NCBI GenBank assembly: GCA_027008705.1
Contig: JALVEB010000032.1
Location: forward strand, 1-41,897
DNA length: 41,897 nucleotides
Reading direction: 5' to 3'
DNA from: Sedimenticola sp.
Lineage (GTDB): Bacteria; Pseudomonadota; Gammaproteobacteria; Chromatiales; Chromatiaceae
Part shown: positions 29,241-40,585 of the stretch, one piece after another
Layout of the letters: each line of letters opens with the position of its first letter
How positions within the stretch are numbered: the stretch's first letter is position 1
The notes under the pieces: model-generated
The model's database searches: none
What the model saw: the letters and a program-made list of their open reading frames with translations, nothing else
Told to the model about the DNA's origin: nothing
Made by a program: the position numbers and the translations under genes

Positions 29241-29985
29241 CCAGATAGCGTGCCTGCCAATGCAGATAGCGCGCATGGACCTGCCGCGCATAGTGCTCGG
29301 GGTTTTCGAAATCACATGGATCGAAAGCGTCGTGGAGATAGTAGTTGGCTCGTGGATTCCGGCTGCGCATGAAATCCAGCATCTTGCGCGGGACGCTGAC
29401 CCCGTCCGGCCAGGCGAAGTCGTTCTGGGCCTCGTAGTGGATGAAGACCGGCACGATCGGAATGCCGGTGCGCAGCGAGATATCGAAGGCCCCGTGGCGG
29501 AACGAATCATGCAGCCGCTTGCCCTTGCAGCCACCTTCCGGGTACAGCGCGACCGAGGTGCCGGCGCGCAGGCGGTCGATGATCCGCTGCTTCGCCGCGT
29601 TGCGTGATGCGCGTTCCTCGCGCTTGACGAACAGGGTGCCGGCCGCCTCGCTGATGCGGCCCGCGATCCACCAGTGGCGGACCTCCTCCTTCGCCAGGCA
29701 GGCGACATCGAACAGCGCCGGAATGCCGATGTCCTCGAAGGCCGAAGGATGATTGGCGATCAGGATGAACACAGGCGGCAGCGGCGCGAGGTTCTTCTGG
29801 TGCAGGCGCAGCTCGACGCCGAGGGCATGGGTAAAGACCTGGCTCCAATAGCGAAACAGGCGGGGATAGAAGGGGCGGGTCCAGGCGCATGGCAGCAGGG
29901 CGAGCAGGTACATCGGCAGGCTTGCGATGACCAGCTCGGCCCAGTTCATTGCCATCCAGCCGTAACGCGCCAATGCGTGGAGCAT
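29236..29985 (-). CDS. lysophospholipid (1-acyl-glycerol-3-phosphate-type) acyltransferase
   Basis: FILIANHPSAFEDIGIP (NHX4D), LFVKREERASRN, SVALYPEGGCKGKRL; RBS ggagg before the chosen ATG; alternative starts at 29991 or 30018. Confidence 0.88.
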   Translation of the reverse strand: MLHALARYGWMAMNWAELVIASLPMYLLALLPCAWTRPFYPRLFRYWSQVFTHALGVELRLHQKNLAPLPPVFILIANHPSAFEDIGIPALFDVACLAKEEVRHWWIAGRISEAAGTLFVKREERASRNAAKQRIIDRLRAGTSVALYPEGGCKGKRLHDSFRHGAFDISLRTGIPIVPVFIHYEAQNDFAWPDGVSVPRKMLDFMRSRNPRANYYLHDAFDPCDFENPEHYARQVHARYLHWQARYLE

Positions 29986-30116
29986 CACCATCCTCCGCAA
30001 GCCTTCCCCATGAGGCATCATAGCAGTGCGCGGGAGAACCGCCAGGGTGGTCGCGGTTGGCCTTGTCTTGCCCGCCCCATTATACTGGCGGCATCGTAAC
30101 GAAGGAGGCATATTCC

Positions 30117-30974
30117 ATGCGCTGGAGAACAGGGCGTCGCAGCACCAATGTGGAAGACCGACGCGGCAGACGGGCGAGCCGTGGTCTGGTCGGCGGCGGG
30201 ATCGGGACCATTCTGCTGGCCTTGGTGGCGATGTATTTCGGCGTCGATCCGTCGTTGGTACTGCAATCGGGCGGCTCGTCCCGCACCGCGCGCGGCGGCG
30301 CCACGTCTTATCAGCCGAGCGCGCATGAACAGGAGCTGGCGGCCTTTGCCTCGACGGTGCTCGCCGATACCGAGGATGTCTGGAGCAAGCTGTTGCCGGA
30401 ACAGGCCGGAAAGCGTTATGAGAAGCCTCGTCTGGTGCTCTATACCGGGATCACGCAATCGGCCTGCGGCACAGGTCAGGCGGCGATGGGGCCTTTCTAC
30501 TGTCCGGGCGACCACAAGGTCTATCTCGACCTGAGCTTCTTCGATGAGCTCAAGCGTCGTCACGATGCGCCTGGGGATTTCGCCCAGGCCTATGTGCTGG
30601 CGCACGAGGTGGGTCACCATGTGCAGAACCTGCTCGGTATCGCCGACAAGGTCGACCGCCTGCGCGCGCGCCTGGGCAAGACCGAGTTCAACCAGGTTTC
30701 GGTGCGCATGGAGTTGCAGGCCGATTGCCTTGCCGGCGTCTGGGCCAACCATGCCGATCGCGAACGCCATATTCTGGAAGAAGGGGATATCGAGGAAGCC
30801 TTGAACGCGGCCACTCAGATCGGCGACGATCGCCTGCAGAAGCAGGCGCGTGGCTATGTGGTGCCGGAATCCTTCACCCACGGCACTTCGAAGCAGCGCA
30901 TGCGCTGGTTCGCGACCGGGATGCGCTCGGGCGAGCTGTCCGCGTGCAATACCTTCAAGGCGGCGTCGTTGTGA
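30117..30974 (+). CDS. neutral zinc metallopeptidase, YpfJ-type
   Basis: MRWRTGRRSTNVEDRRG...; FYCPGDHKVYLDLSFFDEL, AYVLAHEVGHHVQNLLG (HEXGH), RMELQADCLAGVWA. Confidence 0.95.
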   Translation: MRWRTGRRSTNVEDRRGRRASRGLVGGGIGTILLALVAMYFGVDPSLVLQSGGSSRTARGGATSYQPSAHEQELAAFASTVLADTEDVWSKLLPEQAGKRYEKPRLVLYTGITQSACGTGQAAMGPFYCPGDHKVYLDLSFFDELKRRHDAPGDFAQAYVLAHEVGHHVQNLLGIADKVDRLRARLGKTEFNQVSVRMELQADCLAGVWANHADRERHILEEGDIEEALNAATQIGDDRLQKQARGYVVPESFTHGTSKQRMRWFATGMRSGELSACNTFKAASL

Positions 30975-31399
30975 TCCAGCCATTGCTGGTGGCGATGCAG
31001 TTCGCGCTGATCGGCGCCATCGCCTGGCCGTGGTCGGGCAGTCAGGCGAACCCGTGGGCGCTGGTATTGATCGCGCCGGCGGGGTTGTTCGCGCTCTGGA
31101 CGCTGGCGCACAACCGCCCGGGAAACTTCAATGTCCGGCCGGCGGTGAAGGCGCGCGCGCAACTGATTACCAGCGGTCCGTATCGCTGGGTGCGCAACCC
31201 GATGTATGTTTCGCTGCTGTTGTTGATGCTCGGGGTCGCGGTGTTCCACGGGCGTCCTGTCTACCTGCTGCCATGGGGCGGTCTGGCGCTGGTGTTGGCG
31301 ATCAAGGTGCGCCTGGAAGAGGCCTTCCTGGTCGAACGCTTCCCCGAGTACGCTGATTACATGGCGCGGGTGAAGCGCTTTCTGCCCGGGATCTACTGA
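30971..31399 (+). CDS. isoprenylcysteine carboxyl methyltransferase-like (ICMT/PEMT) membrane protein (GTG start)
   Basis: LITSGPYRWVRNPMYVSLLLLMLG...RLEEAFLVERFPEYADYMARVKRFLP; GTGA overlap with the upstream gene. Confidence 0.88.
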   Translation: MIQPLLVAMQFALIGAIAWPWSGSQANPWALVLIAPAGLFALWTLAHNRPGNFNVRPAVKARAQLITSGPYRWVRNPMYVSLLLLMLGVAVFHGRPVYLLPWGGLALVLAIKVRLEEAFLVERFPEYADYMARVKRFLPGIY

Positions 31400-31410
31400 G
31401 GCCCGCCGGT

Positions 31411-32664
31411 TCAGGCCGCGTCCTTGCCGCCGCAGGCCATGAACTGGCAGATATCCAGGTTCAGATCGCGATCGCGCAGCATCGCGCGGATACGGTAGGG
31501 TACGCCGTTCGGCGCGGGATCGTCATTGAGCAGGTTGATGAAGAACGGCTCGATCGGCCGGCCTTCCGCGTCGCGCACCACGAGCACCATCGGCCGGGTC
31601 TTGAGCCGCTGCGACAACACCTTGGTCACGATGCCGATCTCGCCGCTGTTCAATTCCACCACGCTGCCGACCGGGTACAGCCCGATACATTGGATGAAGC
31701 GCATTACATAGCCCGGTTCGAAGTGCGCGCCCTTGCCATCGTTGAGGATCTTGAGCCCCTGCAGCGAGGTCAGGCCGCGCTTGTAGGGGCGCTCGCTGGT
31801 GATCGCGTCGTAGGCATCGACGATGCTGACGATCTTGGTGTAGGAAGTGGTCTGGTCGCCGGTGAGTCCGCGGGGATAGCCGGTCCCATCGATGCGTTCG
31901 TGGTGGGCGTGGGCGACGCTGATCGCGCCGTCGTTCAAGCCCGAATGGCCGAGCAGGATATCACGGCCCTCGGTCGGATGGCGTTTCATGATCTGGAACT
32001 CGTCCGGGGTCAGGCGGCCCGGCTTGTTGAGAATCTCCAGCGGGGTATGCACCTTGCCGATATCGTGCAGCATGCCACAGGTCCCCAGTTCTTCCAGTTG
32101 CTTTCGTTCCATCCCCAGATGGCGTCCGAGCGCGATCGACAGCAGCGCCACGTTCAGGCTGTGTTGCGAGGTGTATTCGTCGCGCTCCTTCAGGCGCGTC
32201 AGCAGGGTCATCGCCTGTTCGTGTTGCAGCACCCGGTCGACGCATTCCGAGACGGCTTCCTTGACCCGGGGTATGTCCAGCGAACCGCCGAGGCGGACAT
32301 CGTCCATCATGTTCTTGATCAGACTGTGGGCGGCCTGATAGGTGCGCGCGGCCTTTTGCAACCGCGCGCGCTCGTCGCGTTTTTCCTGTTCCGACTGGCG
32401 CGGGCGTCCCGGCCGGCGACCGGCCTTTTTCCGGGCCGAGTGACGATCGGCGTCGATGAACACATAGCGGCAGACGCGCCGAACCTGTTCGATCTCCTCG
32501 GCGGTGTTGACTGGAAAGCCCTGGAATAGAAATGGCGATTCCAGCCACGGGCGGTCGAGCTCGTTGATGTACATGCCCGGTTCCAGTTGTTCGACCGGGA
32601 TCATGATGCTGTTGCCGTCGCCGTGGCGGGCCGGCGGGAGATCGGGTGGTTGCGGCTTGCTCAT
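31411..32664 (-). CDS. HD-GYP domain c-di-GMP phosphodiesterase with N-terminal DUF3391
   Basis: [47 protein letters not shown]...[12 protein letters not shown]...[14 protein letters not shown]. Confidence 0.94.
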   Translation of the reverse strand: MSKPQPPDLPPARHGDGNSIMIPVEQLEPGMYINELDRPWLESPFLFQGFPVNTAEEIEQVRRVCRYVFIDADRHSARKKAGRRPGRPRQSEQEKRDERARLQKAARTYQAAHSLIKNMMDDVRLGGSLDIPRVKEAVSECVDRVLQHEQAMTLLTRLKERDEYTSQHSLNVALLSIALGRHLGMERKQLEELGTCGMLHDIGKVHTPLEILNKPGRLTPDEFQIMKRHPTEGRDILLGHSGLNDGAISVAHAHHERIDGTGYPRGLTGDQTTSYTKIVSIVDAYDAITSERPYKRGLTSLQGLKILNDGKGAHFEPGYVMRFIQCIGLYPVGSVVELNSGEIGIVTKVLSQRLKTRPMVLVVRDAEGRPIEPFFINLLNDDPAPNGVPYRIRAMLRDRDLNLDICQFMACGGKDAA

Positions 32665-32773
32665 GCGGGACTTAGCGGTAGTCGGGTTTCCCGGCTTGAG
32701 CAACTGGGGAACCCGGGTTTTTTTCAGGCGCGCGGTGGTTTGGCCGGGCGCCGCCGGATCAAGTAGTATTGGC

Positions 32774-32816
32774 GGGGAAACCGCCTTGTCCGCGTTGCGG
32801 GCAAGGCGGTTTCCCC
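32774..32816 (+). promoter_or_regulatory. 43-nt near-perfect hairpin in the acs upstream region
   Basis: GGGGAAACCGCCTTG-T-CCGC-GTT-GCGG-G-CAAGGCGGTTTCCCC; 57 nt from its 3' edge to the acs ATG. Confidence 0.7.
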
Positions 32817-32872
32817 TGATCGGTTTGCCGCGGGCAGTGCCGGGATCGAAAACCATTACCGAGGAGAACACC

Positions 32873-34810
<1,938 letters not shown>

Positions 34811-34889
34811 ATTCGGCCCCGCGCCCCGTGATTCGGGCGTTATTGACGAGGGCGCGGGCTGGCTCATTATCGCATGCATGGGGAAATCT

Positions 34890-35752
<863 letters not shown>

Positions 35753-35753
<1 letters not shown>

Positions 35754-36802
35754 TGAATCTGACCCTGGCCCAGATCGCGGCATCCAGCGGCGCCTTGCTG
35801 AGCGGCGATCCCGATGCCGTGGTCTTCGCGGTCGCGCCGCTCGATGAGGCCGGCCCCGGCGAGCTGAGCTTCGCCGCCGACACCCGGCGCATCGAACAGG
35901 TGGCCGCCTCGGGCGCCACTGCGGTGTTCGTGCCCAACGGCTTTCCCTCGCTCGACGGTGTCAATCTGTTGCACGTCGAGCATCCGCGCGAAGCCCTGAT
36001 CGCGCTGATGGAGCGACTCTATCCGCCAGTGGACGCCACGCCGGGCATCCATCCCCGCGCGGTGGTCTCCGAGGGCGCCGAGGTGGCGGCGGATGCCGCG
36101 ATCGGTCCCTGCGCGGTGATCGAGCATGGCGCGCGCATTGCTTCCGGATGCCTGATCGGCGCTGGCGCTTTCGTCGGCGAGGGCGTGGTGCTCGGGCGCG
36201 ACTGCCGGATTGCCCCGAACGTCAGCCTGATGGCGGGTTGCCGTCTTGGAAAACGCGTCATCGTGCATGCCGGCAGCGTGATCGGCGCCGATGGCTTCGG
36301 CTATGTCTGGCGTGGCGACCACCACCACAAGATTCCCCAGGTCGGCGGTGTCGAGATCGGTGACGATGTTGAGATCGGCGCCAACAGCTGCATCGACCGC
36401 GCGATGATGGGGACCACCCGGATCGGCGCCGGCACCAAGATCGACAACCAGGTCCAGGTCGGTCACAACGACCAGATCGGCCGGCATGTGATCCTGGTCG
36501 CCCAGGTCGGCCTGTCGGGCAGCGTGGAGGTCGGCGACGGCGCGGTTCTCGCCGGCCAGGCCGGCGTGGCCGATCACCTGAAGATCGGAGCGCGCGCGGT
36601 GGTCGGCGCCGCCAGCGGGGTCACCGGCGGGATCGACGCCGGCGAGAAGGTCTGGGGCGTGCCGGCACGGCCGATCGCTCGTGTGCTGCGCGAGCAGGCC
36701 GCCTTGGCCCAGCTGCCCGCTTTGTTGAAGCAGGTCCGCCGCCTGCAGAAGCGCATCGACGAACTCGATGCCCGGCCCGGCGAGAAGCCGGACAGTGGGT
36801 GA
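35753..36802 (+). CDS. lpxD: UDP-3-O-(3-hydroxyacyl)glucosamine N-acyltransferase
   Basis: Left-handed beta-helix hexapeptides; VIGADGFGYVWRGDHHHKIPQVGGVEIGDDVEIGANSCIDRAMMGTTRIGAGTKIDN. Confidence 0.95.
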
Positions 36803-36808
36803 GGTCGT

Positions 36809-39631
36809 TCAGCCAGTATTCCGCATGCCGGCGGCGATCGCATTGATCGAACGCAGCAACGGATCCAGCCAGCGTTGCCGCGTTTCTTCCGCCAGGGTTT
36901 CGTCGCGATAGTGACGCAACAGCTCGAGCTGGATATGGTTCAGCGGGTCCAGGTAGGGATCGCGGCGGCTCAGCGAGAGTTGCAGGATCGGGGTCTCGTC
37001 GAGCAACTGGTGGATGCCGGCGATCTCCATGATCTGGCGCAGCGTCAGGTAGTACTCCTCCCGCACCATGCCATAGATGGTCTCGGCGACGGCGGGATCG
37101 TGACACAGTTGCGCGTACTCGCGGGCGATGGTCATCTCGCCCTTGAACAACGCCATCTGCGCATTGCCGAGCAGGGCGCGGAAGAACGGCCAGTCCTGGT
37201 ACATGCGTTGCAGCGTCGCGAGACGTTCGGGGTGATCCTGCCGCCAGGCGGCGAGCGCGCTGCCGATGCCATACCAGGCCGGCAGGGTGTGGCGTGACTG
37301 CGCCCAGCCGAAGACCCAGGCGATGGCGCGCACCGAATCCTTCGAGCGGTCGGCCTTTTTGCGGTGGGAGGGGCGCGAGCCGATGTTCATCATGGCGATC
37401 TCGTTGACCGGGGTCGCCTCGTAGAAATAATCCAGAAACCCCGGGGTCCGCTCGGTCAGCTCGCGAAAGCTCGCCTCGCCGCTGGCCGAGAGCTCGTCGA
37501 GGATGGCCAGATAGTCCTTGCGGTCCTCCGCCGGCGGCCGGATCAGGCATTGGCTGGCGATCAGCAGGCCGGTGGCGCCCATCGTCAGCTCATAGACCGC
37601 GGTTTCGTGGTTGCTGTATTTGTAGGTCAGCACCTCGCCCTGCTCGGTGAACTTGATCTGACCGCGCACCGTGCCGGCCGGCTGGGACAGGATCGCCTCG
37701 TGAGTCGGGCCGCCGCCGCGCCCGACCGTGCCGCCGCGGCCATGGAACAGACGGCAGCGAATGCCATAGTCGTCGGCCAGTTGGATGATCTTCTTCTGCG
37801 TCTCGTAGAGATTCCAGGCTGACGAGACGATGCCGCCGTCCTTGGCCGAATCGGAGTAGCCGAGCATCACCTCTTGCAGGTTGCCGGAGGCCTTCAGCAG
37901 CTCGGCGTAGGTATCGTCCTGGAAGAGCAGGTTTAGCACCTCCTCGGTATGTTCCAGGTCTTCGATGGTCTCGAACAGCGGCGAGACGATCAGATGGCAG
38001 AACCAGCCCTCGTCGTTGCGCCCGACCAGGCCGGTGAGGCTGGCGAGAAACAGCACCTCCAGGATATGGCTGGCGGCATGGGTCATCGAGATCACATAGG
38101 CACCGATGATGCGCGGGCTGACCTGTTCCCGCATCTCGGCGACGACATCGAAGACCGCCAGCACCTGGCGGGTTTCGTCGGACAGGCCGGCGCGATCCAG
38201 TTCCCGGTTTTGCGGGATGGCCCCGGCCAGCAGCGCGAGCCGGCCGGGCTCGTCGAGGCTTGCGTAGTCTCCCAGCCCCAGCTGGGTGACGATCTCGGCG
38301 ACCGCGGCGCTGTGCACGGCGGATTCCTGACGGATGTCGAGGTGGGCGAGAAAAAAGCCGAAGGTTTCGACCAGGCGAATCAGGTCTTTCAGCTCACCGT
38401 TGGCGATCGCCGCGTCCTGGTGGCTGATCAGCGAGGCATGGATCGCCGACAGGTCGTTGAGCAGCTCGTCGGCGCCGCGGAAGGCCATCGGCGGCAGCTT
38501 CCATTCCTGGCCGCGCAGCGCGCGATCCACCGCTTGCAGGTTGTGCTCGAGGCGACGTTTGATAATGTACAGCTTGCGGCGGTAGGGTTCGTCGCCGTAG
38601 CGTCCGGGATTGTCCTCGAACAGCGCGGCAAAGCGTTCATTATCGGCCTCCAGCGAGTCGAGAAAGGCGGGGCTCGGGGTACAGAATGCGATCGACTGAG
38701 TGATGACGTAGATCAGATCGGTGGCGCGGCGCTGGTATTCCTCGATCGCCGTCTGGTAATGCATGTAGGCGGCTTCGCGCGTAATCTCCGGCGTGACATA
38801 GGGGTTGCCGTCGCGATCGCCGCCGATCCATGAGCCGAACTTCAGGAACGCGGGCACGCGCATCGCCTGCAACTCGGGATCGTCGCTGTAGGCGCGGTGC
38901 AGCGCGCGCTCCATGCGGCGATAGACCTCGGGCACCGAATCGAACAGGCTGTCCTTATAGTATTGCAGGCCGTTGCGGATCTCGTTGCAGACCTGAAGCC
39001 GGTTGGTACGCACCTCATTGGTCTCCCACAGGGTGCGGATCTGGATCTGCAACTCATCGATCACGCGCTGTTTCAGCACCTTGCCGAGACCGGGCTGATC
39101 GAGTTGCTCACTGGTGACGAAGATCGTGCGCAACTGGTGCATGATTACGCGGCGGCGCGCCTCGGTGGGGTGCGCGGTGAACACCGGGTAGTAGCACAAC
39201 TCGTTCAGCAGGGTACCCAGGTCGGTCAGCTTCATGCCTTGTTGCTGCATCTCGCGCACGGTGTGGTCGAAGGAGCCCTCCCAGAGCTCGTCACCGCGGT
39301 TGACGATGCGCCGCCGCTGACGATGATGGAAGGATTCCTCGGCGATATTGACGAGCTGGAAGTAGAGGTTGAACGCCCGCGTGATCGCGGTCAGCTCTTC
39401 CGGCGACATGCGCGCGATCAGCGTGATCAAGCGCTCGCGCTTGGCGGGATCGTCGTGAGTGCGCAACTTGATGAAGCCCTTGCGCAGCTTCTCCAGCAGC
39501 GAGAAGGCATGAGTGCCTTCCTTTTCGCGGAACACATTGCCGAGCAGGGTGCCGAGCAACTTCACCTTTTTGCGCAGCAGGCGATCGTTTTTCAGGCATT
39601 CCTGAACGAATACATCGTCGGATGACGGCAT
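36809..39631 (-). CDS. ppc: phosphoenolpyruvate carboxylase
   Basis: YPVFTAHPTEARRR; GYSDSAKDGGIVSSAWNLY; FHGRGGTVGRGGGPTHEAILSQP; ends in ...AIAAGMRNTG. Confidence 0.98.
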   Translation of the reverse strand: MPSSDDVFVQECLKNDRLLRKKVKLLGTLLGNVFREKEGTHAFSLLEKLRKGFIKLRTHDDPAKRERLITLIARMSPEELTAITRAFNLYFQLVNIAEESFHHRQRRRIVNRGDELWEGSFDHTVREMQQQGMKLTDLGTLLNELCYYPVFTAHPTEARRRVIMHQLRTIFVTSEQLDQPGLGKVLKQRVIDELQIQIRTLWETNEVRTNRLQVCNEIRNGLQYYKDSLFDSVPEVYRRMERALHRAYSDDPELQAMRVPAFLKFGSWIGGDRDGNPYVTPEITREAAYMHYQTAIEEYQRRATDLIYVITQSIAFCTPSPAFLDSLEADNERFAALFEDNPGRYGDEPYRRKLYIIKRRLEHNLQAVDRALRGQEWKLPPMAFRGADELLNDLSAIHASLISHQDAAIANGELKDLIRLVETFGFFLAHLDIRQESAVHSAAVAEIVTQLGLGDYASLDEPGRLALLAGAIPQNRELDRAGLSDETRQVLAVFDVVAEMREQVSPRIIGAYVISMTHAASHILEVLFLASLTGLVGRNDEGWFCHLIVSPLFETIEDLEHTEEVLNLLFQDDTYAELLKASGNLQEVMLGYSDSAKDGGIVSSAWNLYETQKKIIQLADDYGIRCRLFHGRGGTVGRGGGPTHEAILSQPAGTVRGQIKFTEQGEVLTYKYSNHETAVYELTMGATGLLIASQCLIRPPAEDRKDYLAILDELSASGEASFRELTERTPGFLDYFYEATPVNEIAMMNIGSRPSHRKKADRSKDSVRAIAWVFGWAQSRHTLPAWYGIGSALAAWRQDHPERLATLQRMYQDWPFFRALLGNAQMALFKGEMTIAREYAQLCHDPAVAETIYGMVREEYYLTLRQIMEIAGIHQLLDETPILQLSLSRRDPYLDPLNHIQLELLRHYRDETLAEETRQRWLDPLLRSINAIAAGMRNTG

Positions 39632-39799
39632 GCGGGTACTCCAGCTGGATCAAAACCCGCCCATTTTAACAGATCCGGATACGCCTGAAGCTATGCGCGT
39701 CCGCTCCAACAGGATTGCCTCATCAGGCTCGGATAGAGGTGGATTCTGTTCAATAAATGCCGCTAACTCGCAATTTTCCAGGCCGGGTTTTCGGAAATG

Positions 39800-39841
39800 G
39801 CGTAGCCGCAGTTACGGCGTGGCTCCGGCTCCTACAGGGGC
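39800..39841 (-). repeat. REP-like palindrome
   Basis: Reverse complement CCCCTGTAGGAGCCGGAGCCACGCCGTAACTGCGGCTACGCCA; GTAGGAGC start and GGCTAC end typical of REP/BIME-type elements. Confidence 0.6.
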
Positions 39842-39906
39842 AACGACACCCGGAAGTGCGAGCAGGGTAAGATGGCTGACGATCAATGGGCAATGCGCGT
39901 TTTCGT

Positions 39907-40238
39907 TCAGCGTTGGAAATCGTCGAGGAACTCTGAAGCGGGATCGATGCCTGTTACAAGCAGCCGGTCCCGGGGGCGGGTGCAGGCGACGTAGAGAAGG
40001 TGGCGCTCTGTCTCGTGGATCTCTTCGAGATCTGCATCATCCGTCACTGATTCCATTCTTTCTTGCAAGGAAATGACTTCATCGTCACAGGCCATGACGG
40101 CAACTGCCCGGAACTCGAGTCCCTTCGCCAAGTGCATGGTGCTGATTACCATCTTTCCATTTGTAAGCTCCACTCGCTCATCCAGTGTCTTGAACGGGAT
40201 GCCTGAGCGCCTGGCGGGCCTTCTTGTGGAGTGAAATG
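39907..40238 (-). pseudogene. C-terminal remnant of a UvrD/Rep-type DNA helicase, frameshifted at its 5' side
   Basis: GIPFKTLDERVELTNGKMVISTMHLAKGLEFRAVAVMACDDEVISL...ETERHLLYVACTRPRDRLLVTGIDPASEFLDDFQR; stop 5' of TFHSTRRPARRSGIPF while another frame reads SLHKKARQALR. Confidence 0.82.
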
Positions 40239-40330
40239 TTCATGCCAGATTGCCTCGTGTGTTTGAGGGATGCTCTTCCGCGAGGGCCTGTAGCACCGTT
40301 CTCGCCTGGAACAGAGCATAGCTCCTTTTT

Positions 40331-40390
40331 GGGATATAATCACACGGGCCTTGACAGCTATGACTCGTTCCCGCGCCTGGTCCACGAGCG
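40331..40390 (+). repeat. Dispersed repeat family 1, copy F (right core)
   Basis: GCTATGACTCGTTCCCGCGCCTGGTCCACGAGCG, 31/34 identical to 29156..29189. Confidence 0.85.
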
Positions 40391-40585
40391 AAAAGCCGAT
40401 CGTTTCCGCGTTGCAACCGCTTGCCATTGCCTGCGTTTTTCCCTTGAACGAAAGGTTTTTTCCCTACAAGCGGATCATTTCAGGGTGAGTCAGCGTTTCC
40501 CCAGACGGCAGGCGTGCTGGAACATTTTCGGAACGGGGTGGGTGGGGCGATACAATGTCTTTCTCAAGCAATCCCGAGCGCGCCG

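Noticed and set aside
40146-40427. 93-aa minus-strand ORF across copy F and the helicase remnant
   Set aside because: Runs through repeat sequence and out of frame with the helicase homology; not a credible gene.
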